From the NCBI GenBank assembly GCA_041397305.1, contig JAWKWX010000008.1:1-64000 (forward strand): a stretch of DNA of 64,000 nucleotides, read 5' to 3'. Origin of the DNA: TMP-24 sp041397305. GTDB lineage: Bacteria > Pseudomonadota > Alphaproteobacteria > Rhodobacterales > Rhodobacteraceae. Position 1 is the first letter of the stretch, and each line of letters begins with the position of its first letter. The notes under the pieces were generated by a model. It was not told where the DNA came from, did not search any database, and saw nothing but the letters and a program-made list of their open reading frames with translations. A program made the translations under genes and the position numbers. Shown here piece after piece: positions 27,101-35,636 of this stretch.

Positions 27101-27901
27101 ATGGTCCAGGTGACAGACGAGATGATAGAGACCTATCAGCGCGACGGGGTCGTGCTGGTGAAGGGGCTGTGGAAAGACTGGGTCGAGGAGATCCGCGCGG
27201 GCATCGCGCGCAACATGGCCGAGCCCGGGCCCTATGCGGCGGAAAACCTCAAGCCGGGCGAGGCGGGGCGGTTCTTCGACGATTACTGCAACTGGCAGCG
27301 CATCCCGGAATTCGATCGGGTGATCCGCCAGTCGGCCGTCGCAGAGGTTGCCGCGCGGCTGATGGGGTCGGACATCGTCCAGCTGTTCCACGATCATGTT
27401 CTGGTGAAGGAGCCCGGCACCGCGAAACCCACGCCCTGGCACCAGGACGGGCCGTATTATTTCGTGAAGGGACGTCAGACGATCAGCTTCTGGTCGCCGG
27501 TCGATCCGGTGCGCGAGGCCTCCTTGCGCTGTGTCGCGGGCTCGCATCTCTGGCCCAGGGAGGTGCTGCCCAAACGCTGGCTGGCCGACACCAGCTTCTA
27601 CCCCGACCCAGATGCCTACATGCCGGTCCCCGACCCCGATGCCGAAGGGATGCGGGTGATGGAATGGGCGATGGAGCCGGGCGATGCGGTCGCCTTCAAC
27701 TATCAGACGCTGCATGGCGCGCGCGGCAACGAGGCCGCGACGCGGCGGCGCGCCTTCTCGCTCAGGCTGGTGGGGCGCGATGCACTTTATGTCGAGCGGC
27801 CGGGGCGGACCTCGCCGCCCTTCCCCGAACATGGGATGCAACCGGGCCAGCGGCTGCGCGCCGACTGGTTCCCCTATCTGAAGGGTGGCCCCGACGCTTG
27901 A
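27101..27901 (+). CDS. Phytanoyl-CoA dioxygenase (PhyH) family protein
   Basis: 266 residues from ATG 27101 with GGGGG upstream. Fe(II)/2-oxoglutarate oxygenase residues are visible: His and Asp in WHQDGPYYF, the distal His in QTLHGARGN, and the 2-oxoglutarate Arg in RRRAFSLRLVG. PhyH proteins hydroxylate small molecules, often lipids or osmolytes; the substrate here is not decidable. It is followed after 49 bases by an aldose epimerase, and is divergent from a LysR gene. Confidence 0.9.
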   Translation: MVQVTDEMIETYQRDGVVLVKGLWKDWVEEIRAGIARNMAEPGPYAAENLKPGEAGRFFDDYCNWQRIPEFDRVIRQSAVAEVAARLMGSDIVQLFHDHVLVKEPGTAKPTPWHQDGPYYFVKGRQTISFWSPVDPVREASLRCVAGSHLWPREVLPKRWLADTSFYPDPDAYMPVPDPDAEGMRVMEWAMEPGDAVAFNYQTLHGARGNEAATRRRAFSLRLVGRDALYVERPGRTSPPFPEHGMQPGQRLRADWFPYLKGGPDA

Positions 27902-27950
27902 CGCCCCACCCCGCGCCAGTCCATCTGGTCGCGCTGAGATTGGGGGCGGA

Positions 27951-28931
27951 ATGGGCGGCGCGGAGATCACCGAATTCGGGAAAACGGCCGACGGCCGGAC
28001 CGTCCAAGCCATCGCCCTGCGGTCCGGGCAGGTCACGGCGCGCCTCCTGACCCGGGGCGCGGTCCTGCAGGGGCTGTGGCTGCAGGGCGTGCCTTACAGT
28101 CTGACGCTCGGGTCCGACCGGCTGGCCGACTACGAAGGCGAAATGATCTATCACGGCGCGCTCGTGGCGCCGGTCGCCAACCGGATTTCCGGCGCGCGGG
28201 CATGGCTTGACGGGCGGGAACTGGCGTTCGAGCGCAACCACGCCGACCGGATGACGCTTCATTCCGGCTCGGCGGGGACCCAGGGCAAGATCTGGGGTCT
28301 GGCCGAGGCTGGTCGCGCCTCGGCCGTCCTGGCGCTGGACCTGCCCGACGGCGAGGGCGGCTTTCCGGGGAACCGGCATGTCGAGGCGGCGTTCGAGGTG
28401 ACGGGTAACGCCCTGCGGCTGACGATCAGCGCCACGACCGACCGGCCGACTTTCTTCAATGCCACGAACCACAGCTACTGGAACCTCGATGGCGGCGCGG
28501 ACTGGGCCGGCCACCGGTTGCGGGTTCAGGCTTCGGAACGGTTGCCGACAGATGCACAGGATTGCGTGACTGGCGCGGTCGAGGCGGTCGCGGGCACGGC
28601 CTACGACTTTCGCGCCGCGGCCACGCCCGCGCCCGGAACGCCGCCGATCGACCATTGCTTCGTCCTGTCGCGCGCCCGCCGCAGTCTGACCCCGGTGATG
28701 TGGCTGACCGGCCGGACCGGCGTGACGATGGAAGTGGCGACGACCGAGCCGGGCCTGCAGCTTTACGACGGGCGTGGCGCCCGGCGGCCGGGCCGCGCGG
28801 CCTACGAGGGCATCGCCGTCGAGGCGCAGGGCTGGCCCGACGCGCCGAACCGGGCCGGGTTTCCGTCAATCGAGCTGAGGCCCGGCGAAACGATGCGTCA
28901 GGTCACGGAATGGCGGTTCTCGCGCGTTTAG
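27951..28931 (+). CDS. Aldose 1-epimerase family protein
   Basis: 326 residues. Galactose mutarotase features are present: NRISGARAWLDGRELAFERN, the catalytic His region FFNATNHSYWNLDG, PPIDHCFVLSR, and the Glu in GIAVEAQGWPDAPNRAGFPS. It interconverts sugar anomers. I start at 27951; an earlier in-frame start would overlap the dioxygenase gene and add a non-conserved stretch. The sugar is unknown, and no sugar pathway lies nearby. Confidence 0.9.
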   Translation: MGGAEITEFGKTADGRTVQAIALRSGQVTARLLTRGAVLQGLWLQGVPYSLTLGSDRLADYEGEMIYHGALVAPVANRISGARAWLDGRELAFERNHADRMTLHSGSAGTQGKIWGLAEAGRASAVLALDLPDGEGGFPGNRHVEAAFEVTGNALRLTISATTDRPTFFNATNHSYWNLDGGADWAGHRLRVQASERLPTDAQDCVTGAVEAVAGTAYDFRAAATPAPGTPPIDHCFVLSRARRSLTPVMWLTGRTGVTMEVATTEPGLQLYDGRGARRPGRAAYEGIAVEAQGWPDAPNRAGFPSIELRPGETMRQVTEWRFSRV

Positions 28932-28954
28932 CCGATAAGACGGGACCGTCGGCC

Positions 28955-30193
28955 CTAGCCGCTGCGCGCCGCCCGCACCCAGGCGACGATCTTTGCCCGC
29001 TCTTCCGGCTCCATGTAGGAGGCATTGGCGGGCGGCATGGCATGGGTAAGGCCGGCCTGGATGTAGATGCGGCGGGCGGCATTGGCGATTTCCTCGGGGG
29101 TTTCGAGGATCACGCCCTTCGGCGCCCAATGGATGCCCTCGAAGCCGGGCTCGGTCGCATGGCACATCGAGCAGCGGCCGAGGATGATGTCCTGCACGTC
29201 GGAAAAGCCCTCGGCGGCGGCATAGCGCTCGCCTTCCGGCGTAAGCCGAACGGCGCCCTGCGCTTCGCCGTCGCCCGTCTTGAACAGCGGTGCCGTCGAC
29301 AGCCAGGCGATGGCAAGGAACAGAAGCACGGTTGCCAGCCAGGTCCAATGCGGATTGCCCTTGCGGGCATGATGCGTATTGAACCAGTGGCGGATCGTGA
29401 CACCCATCAGGAAGACGAGGCTGGCGATCAGCCAGTTGTTTTCGGTCGCGAAGGCCAGGGGATAGTGGTTCGACAGCATCATGAAGATGACGGGCAGCGT
29501 CAGGTAATTGTTGTGGGTCGACCGCTGCTTGGCGATCTTGCCGTATTTGGCGTCCGGTGTCCGCCCGGCGATCAGATCGGCGACCACCACCTTCTGGTTC
29601 GGGATGATGATCCAGAAGACGTTGCCGGACATGATCGTCGCGGTGAAGGCGCCGAGGTGGAGGAGCGCGGCGCGGCCCGAGAAGACCGAAGTGTAGAAAT
29701 ACGCCATGCCGACGAGAATGACGAAAAGGCCGATCATCAGGCGGGTATTGTCATCGCCGAAGCGCGACTTGCAGATCTGGTCATAGGCGACCCAGCCGAA
29801 GGCAAGCGAACCGAGCGAGATCAGGATGGCCTGCCAGGTGGTCAGCTCCCGCACCTCGGGATCGACGAGATAGAGATCGGCGCCGAGGTAATAGACAAGG
29901 CACAGCAGCGCGAACCCGGATATCCAGGTCATGTAGCTTTCCCATTTGAACCAGACGAGATCGCCGGGCATCTTCTCGGGCGCCACGAGATATTTCTGGA
30001 TATGGTAGAAGCCGCCGCCATGGACCTGCCATTCCTCGCCGTCGGCGCCGGTGGCCAGGTTGCGGTCGCGGTGCAGCCCGAGGTCGAGCGCGATGAAATA
30101 GAAGGACGAGCCGATCCAGGCGACCCCCGTGATCACATGCAGCCAGCGGACCGCGAATTCCAGCCATGCGCCGAGGACGATGAAATCATACAT
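28955..30193 (-). CDS. puuD: Urate oxidase of the PuuD type (membrane domain fused to cytochrome c)
   Basis: 412 residues. The N-terminal 320 residues hold about eight membrane segments with conserved His (RWLHVITGVAWIGSSFYFIA and GGGFYHIQKYLVAPEKMPG). The C-terminus is a periplasmic cytochrome c with CSMCH at 341-345 and the axial Met in THAMPPANASYM. PuuD oxidises urate to 5-hydroxyisourate and passes electrons to the respiratory chain, unlike the soluble oxygen-using uricase. The next purine genes (hydrolase, decarboxylase, allantoinase) are not in the window. A LysR gene is divergent. Confidence 0.94.
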   Translation of the reverse strand: MYDFIVLGAWLEFAVRWLHVITGVAWIGSSFYFIALDLGLHRDRNLATGADGEEWQVHGGGFYHIQKYLVAPEKMPGDLVWFKWESYMTWISGFALLCLVYYLGADLYLVDPEVRELTTWQAILISLGSLAFGWVAYDQICKSRFGDDNTRLMIGLFVILVGMAYFYTSVFSGRAALLHLGAFTATIMSGNVFWIIIPNQKVVVADLIAGRTPDAKYGKIAKQRSTHNNYLTLPVIFMMLSNHYPLAFATENNWLIASLVFLMGVTIRHWFNTHHARKGNPHWTWLATVLLFLAIAWLSTAPLFKTGDGEAQGAVRLTPEGERYAAAEGFSDVQDIILGRCSMCHATEPGFEGIHWAPKGVILETPEEIANAARRIYIQAGLTHAMPPANASYMEPEERAKIVAWVRAARSG

Positions 30194-30269
30194 GATGGTC
30201 CCTCCCGTTGAGCGCAGACTAACGCGTCGGCGATCTTCGTCATATTGCGTTTAATGCCTTATGACTTTC

Positions 30270-30291
30270 AAAGATAATCTGATAATCTTTC
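30270..30291. promoter_or_regulatory. Tandem octamers in the puuD/LysR control region
   Basis: GATAATCT occurs twice in direct succession (30273-30280 and 30281-30288), framed by AAAGAT and ATCTTT as an inverted pair. The 139-base divergent spacer is AT-richer than its surroundings. It is a candidate binding site for the LysR-family protein. Confidence 0.4.
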
Positions 30292-30332
30292 GCCAGGCCC
30301 TGCAGGGGGCGCCGGGTCGGGGAGGGCCGGGA

Positions 30333-31268
30333 ATGTCTTACGTCAACAATATCAAGATGTTCGTGCGCGTGCTGGAGCTTGGCTCGATGTCGGCGGCGGC
30401 GCGCGATCAGCGCACCTCGCCCGCCGTGGCCTCGGCGCGGGTGGCGGAACTGGAAAAACACCTGGGTGTCCGGCTCTTCAACCGCACCACCCGGCGCCTG
30501 CAGCCGACCGAGAACGGCCGCCTCTTCTACGAGGGCGCCCGCAAGGTGCTGGAGGCGATCGACGATGCCGAAGCGGCGGTCATGGCCTCGACGCTGAACC
30601 TGCGGGGCACGATCTTCGTCGCCGCGCCCCTGGGCGTCGGGCGGCGGTTCATCGCCCCGCATGTACCGGTCTTCAAGGACGATTATCCCCAGATCGACGT
30701 GCGGCTGCGCCTTTCGGACCGCAAGATCGACGTGGTGGGCGAGGGGCTCGACATGGCCTTTCACATGGGAACGCTGGAAGACAGCACGCTGAAGCTGCGC
30801 GTCGTCGCCGATTGCCCGCGCGTTCTCTGCGCCGCGCCCTCCTATGTCGACAAGCGCGGGATGCCCGAGGATGGCGAGGCGCTGGTACGCGACCGCCACG
30901 ATTGCCTGAACCTGCGGTTCCCCGGCGCGCGCGAATTCCAGTGGACGCTCATCACTCCCGAGGGACCGAAACGGTTCGAGGTGAATGGGCCATTCGAAAC
31001 CGACGACGGCGATGTGCTGACGATCTGGGCGCTCGACGGGCGCGGCATCGTCATGAAGCCGATCTTCGAGATCGCCGATCACCTCAAGTCCGGCGCGCTC
31101 GTTCCCGTGGCGCGCGCCACGCCGCCCCTGCCGGTGCAGCTGTCCTGCCTGACCCAGCACCGGCGCCTGCGCGACCCGAAGATCCGCACCTTCACCGATT
31201 TCATCATCGCCCGCTGCCGCGCCGATCTGCAGCGCGAGGTCGAAGGGCTCGACGGGCTTGCGGCCTGA
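30333..31268 (+). CDS. LysR-family transcriptional regulator
   Basis: 311 residues from ATG 30333 with GGAGGG six bases upstream. MFVRVLELGSMSAAARDQRT and SPAVASARVAELEKHLGVRL form the helix-turn-helix, and the effector domain follows (RFIAPHVPVFKDDYPQIDVR, VGEGLDMAFHMG). Resembles the CrgA/YhjC-like subgroup. Divergence from puuD suggests control of urate oxidation, with urate or a purine as effector; that is inference. Confidence 0.92.
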   Translation: MSYVNNIKMFVRVLELGSMSAAARDQRTSPAVASARVAELEKHLGVRLFNRTTRRLQPTENGRLFYEGARKVLEAIDDAEAAVMASTLNLRGTIFVAAPLGVGRRFIAPHVPVFKDDYPQIDVRLRLSDRKIDVVGEGLDMAFHMGTLEDSTLKLRVVADCPRVLCAAPSYVDKRGMPEDGEALVRDRHDCLNLRFPGAREFQWTLITPEGPKRFEVNGPFETDDGDVLTIWALDGRGIVMKPIFEIADHLKSGALVPVARATPPLPVQLSCLTQHRRLRDPKIRTFTDFIIARCRADLQREVEGLDGLAA

Positions 31269-31339
31269 CCGGCCGGCGCCCGACCCTTTTCGACCGGCGT
31301 CAGTTGGCCTATGGCTTTGAACAGCAAGGGAGGGCGCCG

Positions 31340-32740
31340 ATGATTCCGGTCACGGGCTATGCGGGCCAGAAGGTCGCGGTACTGGGGCTTGGCCGCTCGG
31401 GCCTTGCGACGGCGCGCGCGCTTCAGGCGGGGGGCGCGGAGCCGCTTCTGTGGGATGACGCGCCCGAGGCGCGGGCGAAGGCCGAGGCCGAGGGGTTCGC
31501 GCTGACCGACCTGACCCGCGACGCGGCCTGGGCGGGGCTGGCGCTTCTGGTCACGTCGCCCGGCATCCCGCATCTCTACCCCCAGCCCAACCGCCATATC
31601 GCCCGCGCGCTTGGCCAGGGCGTGCCGGTCGACAATGACATAGGGCTTTTCTTCCGCTCCTGGGCCACGCCCGACTGGGACCGGTTCGATCAGGCCCCGA
31701 AAGTGGTCGCCGTGACCGGATCGAACGGCAAATCGACGACGACCGCGCTTGTCCACCATATCCTGAAGGTCGCAGGGCGGCCGACGCAGATGGCGGGCAA
31801 TATCGGCAAGGGCGTCCTTTCCATCGATCCGGCGCAGGACGGCGAGGTGGTGGTGCTTGAGCTCTCCTCCTACCAGACCGAACTGGCCCGGGCGCTCACC
31901 CCCGATGTCGCGATCTTCACCAACCTCTCGCCCGACCATCTCGACCGGCACGGCGGCAAGGGCGGCTATTTCGCCGCCAAGGCCCGGCTCTTCACCCAGG
32001 GCGGTCCCGACCGCGCCGTGATCGGCGTCGACGAGGTCGAAGGCGCGTTTCTGGCGAACCAGCTTTCGGCGGGCATGGCCGACGACCGCGTGATCCGCAT
32101 CTCCTCGGGCCAGAAACTGGAAGGCGCGGGCTGGACCGTCTTTGCCCGCAAGGGTTTTCTCGCCGAATGGCGCAAGGGGCGGCAGGTCGCCTCGATCGAC
32201 CTGAGGGATATCAGGGGCCTGCCCGGCGCCCACAATCACCAGAATGCCTGCGCCGCCTATGCGGCGGTTCGCGCGCTCGGCGTCGCGCCGAAACTGATCG
32301 AACAGGCCTTCCGCAGCTTCGAGGGCCTGCCGCACCGCAGCCAGATCGTGGGCGAGAAGGGCGGGGTGCGGTTCGTCAACGACAGCAAGGCCACCAATGT
32401 CGACAGCGCGGCAAAGGCCTTGCAGGCGTTCGACCGCATCCGCTGGATCGCGGGCGGCCTTGGCAAGGAGGGCGGAATTTCCGCACTGAAACCCTTCCTC
32501 GGATCGGTGGTGAAGGCCTATCTCATCGGCCATTCGGCACGCGATTTCGCGCTGGAGCTGGGCGAGACGGCACACGAGATCTGCGAGACGATGGAGCGCG
32601 CCGTCGCCCGCGCGGCGCAAGAGGCAGAGGCGGGCGAGACCGTGCTCCTCGCCCCGGCCGCGGCCTCCTTCGACCAATATCCGAACTTCGAGAAGCGTGG
32701 CGAGGATTTCGCCGGTCGCGTCAGGGCGCTGATCGGCTGA
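31340..32740 (+). CDS. murD: UDP-N-acetylmuramoyl-L-alanine--D-glutamate ligase
   Basis: 466 residues. The ATP loop is AVTGSNGKSTTTALVHH, then ELSSYQTELARAL and FTNLSPDHLDRHG in the Mur-ligase centre and FVNDSKATNVDSAAKAL with VLLAPAAASFDQYPNFEKRG at the end. It adds D-glutamate to UDP-MurNAc-L-Ala in the cytoplasm. First division-cluster gene in the window; mraY, murF and murE are not upstream of it as they usually are. Ribosome site GGAGGG. Confidence 0.97.
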   Translation: MIPVTGYAGQKVAVLGLGRSGLATARALQAGGAEPLLWDDAPEARAKAEAEGFALTDLTRDAAWAGLALLVTSPGIPHLYPQPNRHIARALGQGVPVDNDIGLFFRSWATPDWDRFDQAPKVVAVTGSNGKSTTTALVHHILKVAGRPTQMAGNIGKGVLSIDPAQDGEVVVLELSSYQTELARALTPDVAIFTNLSPDHLDRHGGKGGYFAAKARLFTQGGPDRAVIGVDEVEGAFLANQLSAGMADDRVIRISSGQKLEGAGWTVFARKGFLAEWRKGRQVASIDLRDIRGLPGAHNHQNACAAYAAVRALGVAPKLIEQAFRSFEGLPHRSQIVGEKGGVRFVNDSKATNVDSAAKALQAFDRIRWIAGGLGKEGGISALKPFLGSVVKAYLIGHSARDFALELGETAHEICETMERAVARAAQEAEAGETVLLAPAAASFDQYPNFEKRGEDFAGRVRALIG

Positions 32741-32778
32741 TGTTCCACCGGTCCGCAGGCGGACCCAGGGAGGGCGAC

Positions 32779-33252
32779 ATGGAAGGCAGATGTACCTGCG
32801 GCGCAGTCACCTACCGGCTGCACGACAAACCGATGTTCGTGAACTGCTGTCACTGTACCTGGTGCCAACGCGAGACAGGCACCGCCTTCGCCCTCAACGC
32901 GGTCATCGAAACCGACCGGCTCGAAGTCTCGGGGCCGGTCGAATATGTGATGACCCCCTCTGCCTCCGGTCAAGGCCAGGAGATCGTGCGCTGTTCCAAC
33001 TGCCGGGTGGCGATCTTCAGCCACTATTCCGGCACGAAACGGCTCTCGGCCTTCGTCCGGGTCGGCACGCTCGACGATCCGGGCCAGTGCCCGCCCGGCG
33101 CACATATCTTCACGTCGACAAGGCTTCCCTGGGTACTGCTCGACCCGGGGACACCCGCGTTCGAGGAATATTACGACATGTCCGCCCTCTGGCCCGCCGA
33201 GGCGCTGGCCCGGCGCGCGGCGATGAAGGAAAGGGCGGCGGCACGGCCCTGA
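32779..33252 (+). CDS. GFA (glutathione-dependent formaldehyde-activating-like) family protein
   Basis: 157 residues. The zinc motifs are CTCG at residues 5-8, CCHCTWC near residue 24 and CSNC near residue 72, the usual GFA/CENP-V set. Members are small zinc proteins; the activity of most is unproven, and formaldehyde activation itself has been questioned for the namesake. It lies between murD and ftsW, a position where this lineage tolerates insertions. It has its own GGAGGG ribosome site. Confidence 0.9.
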   Translation: MEGRCTCGAVTYRLHDKPMFVNCCHCTWCQRETGTAFALNAVIETDRLEVSGPVEYVMTPSASGQGQEIVRCSNCRVAIFSHYSGTKRLSAFVRVGTLDDPGQCPPGAHIFTSTRLPWVLLDPGTPAFEEYYDMSALWPAEALARRAAMKERAAARP

Positions 33253-33320
33253 CGCCCGGTTTTCCCTTTCAAACCACCCGATTTGCCGCTAGTTTGAAAC
33301 CGAGACCCGGAAAACGGGCG
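33253..33320 (+). promoter_or_regulatory. Bulged long hairpin ahead of ftsW
   Basis: Three paired blocks: 33253-33258 with 33315-33320, 33260-33265 with 33309-33314, and 33267-33274 with 33292-33299, about 20 bp in all with small bulges. It starts at the GFA stop codon and ends 25 bases before the ftsW ATG. It could be a processing site, a weak terminator or a leader that tunes ftsW. Confidence 0.45.
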
Positions 33321-33345
33321 AGGCACAGGCAGTGAGAGCGGTCAG

Positions 33346-34512
33346 ATGACGGAAATGGTGTTCGGCACCGCGCCTTCGCGCGCGGGCGATCCGGTACTCC
33401 CACGCTGGTGGCGGACGATCGACAGGGTGACGCTCGGCCTTGTCTTCGCGCTCTTCGGGGTGGGGCTGCTTCTCGGCCTCGCGGCCTCGGTGCCGCTCGC
33501 CGAGAAGAACGATCTGCCGCCCTATTATTACGTGACCCGTCAGGTGTTCTTCGGGGTGATGGCGCTTGGCGCGATGATCGGCTGTTCGATGCTGCCGGTC
33601 GCGCTCGTCCGGCGTCTCGGCGTTCTGGGCTTTGTCGCCTCCTTCATCGCGCTGCTGTTCCTGCCGGTCCTTGGCACCGACTTCGGCAAGGGTGCGATCC
33701 GCTGGTATTCGCTGGGCTTCGCGTCCTTCCAGCCGTCGGAATTCCTGAAACCCGGCTTCGTCATCCTCTGCGCCTGGCTGATGGCGGCGGCGCAGGATCT
33801 GGGTGGCCCGCCCGGGCGGTTCTATTCCTTCCTTGTCGCCGCGGCGGTGGTCATCCTCCTGGCGCTTCAGCCCGATTTCGGCCAGGCCTGCCTGGTGCTC
33901 TTCGCTTGGGGCGTGATGTATTTCGTCGGCGGCGCGCCGATCCTGCTTCTGATGGTGGTGGGCGGGCTCGTCGTGGGTGGCGGCGTCACCGCCTATTCGG
34001 CGTCGGAACATTTCGCCCGCCGGATCAACGGGTTCCTCTCGACCGAGATCGATCCGCGCACCCAGATCGGCTATGCGACCAACGCCATCCAGGAGGGCGG
34101 CTTCTTCGGCGTCGGCGTGGGGCAGGGCACGGTGAAATGGACGCTTCCCGACGCGCATACCGATTTCATCATCGCGGTCGCGGCCGAGGAGTTCGGCCTC
34201 ATCCTCGTCGGCATCATCATCGCGCTCTACATGGCGATCACCGTGCGCTCCCTCATCCGGCTGATGCGCGAACGCGATCCGTTCACCCGCCTCGCCGGCA
34301 CCGGCCTTGCCTGCGCCTTCGGCGTTCAGGCGCTGATCAACATGGGCGTCGCGGTCCGCCTCCTGCCCGCCAAGGGCATGACGCTGCCCTTCGTCTCCTA
34401 CGGCGGCTCCTCGGTCATCGCCTCGGGCATCGCGGTCGGCATGCTCTTGGCGCTCACCCGCCGCCGCCCGCAGGGCCGGATGGCCGAGATCCTGCTGAAG
34501 CGGGGCCGGTGA
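33346..34512 (+). CDS. ftsW: Peptidoglycan glycosyltransferase of the divisome
   Basis: 388 residues of the SEDS family with about ten membrane segments. Signatures: YYVTRQVFFGVMALG, WYSLGFASFQPSEFLKPGFV, and the C-terminal LPAKGMTLPFVSYGGSSVI. FtsW polymerises glycan strands from lipid II together with FtsI at the septum. Its stop codon shares one base with the murG ATG (TGATG). ftsI is not in the window. Confidence 0.96.
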   Translation: MTEMVFGTAPSRAGDPVLPRWWRTIDRVTLGLVFALFGVGLLLGLAASVPLAEKNDLPPYYYVTRQVFFGVMALGAMIGCSMLPVALVRRLGVLGFVASFIALLFLPVLGTDFGKGAIRWYSLGFASFQPSEFLKPGFVILCAWLMAAAQDLGGPPGRFYSFLVAAAVVILLALQPDFGQACLVLFAWGVMYFVGGAPILLLMVVGGLVVGGGVTAYSASEHFARRINGFLSTEIDPRTQIGYATNAIQEGGFFGVGVGQGTVKWTLPDAHTDFIIAVAAEEFGLILVGIIIALYMAITVRSLIRLMRERDPFTRLAGTGLACAFGVQALINMGVAVRLLPAKGMTLPFVSYGGSSVIASGIAVGMLLALTRRRPQGRMAEILLKRGR

Positions 34513-35636
34513 TGGCGGGCGAGCGTGAGAAACCACCGCTCCTGCTGATCGCGGCGGGCGGGACCGGCGGGCATATGTTCCCCGCCCAGGCGCTCGCCGA
34601 GGAGATGCTGAAACGCGGCTGGCGCGTGCGGCTTTCGACCGACCCGCGCGGCGCACGCTACACCGGCGGCTTTCCGCAAGCGGTCGAGGTCAGGCAGGTG
34701 CCGTCGGCCACCTTCGCGCGGGGCGGCATCGCCGCAAGGCTGATGGTGCCGCTGCGCATCGCCACGGGTGTGGCGCAAGTCCTCTGGCAATCGCTTCTCG
34801 ACCGGCCGAAGGTCGTGGTGGGCTTTGGCGGCTACCCGTCGATCCCGGCGATCGGGGCCGCGGTCATCCTGCGGCTGCCGCGCATGATCCATGAACAGAA
34901 CGGCGTCCTCGGCCGGGTCAACCAGGCCTTCGCGACCCGGGTCGAGGTGGTGGCCTGCGGCACCTGGCCCACGCAACTGCCCGATGGCGCCTTCGGCCGC
35001 CAGGTCGGCAATCCGGTCCGCCAGGCGGTGGCCGACCGGGCGGGCGCCCCCTATATCCCGCCGGGCGACTATCCGATGAGCCTTGTGGTCTTCGGCGGCA
35101 GCCAGGGCGCGCGCATCATCTCCGACACCGTGCCCGCCGCCGTCGCCAAACTGCCCGAGACGCTCCGCCGCAACATCCGCGTCGCCCATCAGGCCCGCGA
35201 CGAGGATCGCGCCGCGGTCGAGGCCACCTATGCCGCCGCAGGCATCCGCGCCGAGATCGCGCCCTTCTTCGCCGACATGCCGCGCCGCATGGCCGAGGCG
35301 CAGCTGGTGATCTGCCGCTCGGGCGCCTCCTCGGTCGCCGATCTGGCGATGATCGGGCGTCCCGCGATCCTGATCCCGCTCGCCGCCGCGATCCGCGACG
35401 AACAGACCGCCAACGCCCGCGGCCTTGTCTCGGCGGGCGCCGCGATCCTCATCCCCGAATCCCGGCTTGACTCCACCATGCTCGCGGGCCACATCGCCTC
35501 GGTCCTCGAACACCCGGAGGCCGCCGCCGCCATGGCCCGGGCCGCCCTGACCCAGGCCGCCCCGGACGCAACCGTCAAACTCGCGGCCCTCGTCGAAGCG
35601 CTGGCCGCCCCCAAACCCCGGACCGAACCGCAATGA
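34512..35636 (+). CDS. murG: UDP-N-acetylglucosamine transferase making lipid II
   Basis: 374 residues. GGTGGHMFPAQALAEEM is the MurG N-terminal G-loop, GFGGYPSIPAIGAAV and IHEQNGVLGRVNQAFA follow, and the UDP-GlcNAc site is CRSGASSVADLAMIGRPAIL. It transfers GlcNAc to lipid I at the inner face of the membrane. Overlaps ftsW by one base and murC by four, so the three are coupled in translation. Confidence 0.97.
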   Translation: MAGEREKPPLLLIAAGGTGGHMFPAQALAEEMLKRGWRVRLSTDPRGARYTGGFPQAVEVRQVPSATFARGGIAARLMVPLRIATGVAQVLWQSLLDRPKVVVGFGGYPSIPAIGAAVILRLPRMIHEQNGVLGRVNQAFATRVEVVACGTWPTQLPDGAFGRQVGNPVRQAVADRAGAPYIPPGDYPMSLVVFGGSQGARIISDTVPAAVAKLPETLRRNIRVAHQARDEDRAAVEATYAAAGIRAEIAPFFADMPRRMAEAQLVICRSGASSVADLAMIGRPAILIPLAAAIRDEQTANARGLVSAGAAILIPESRLDSTMLAGHIASVLEHPEAAAAMARAALTQAAPDATVKLAALVEALAAPKPRTEPQ

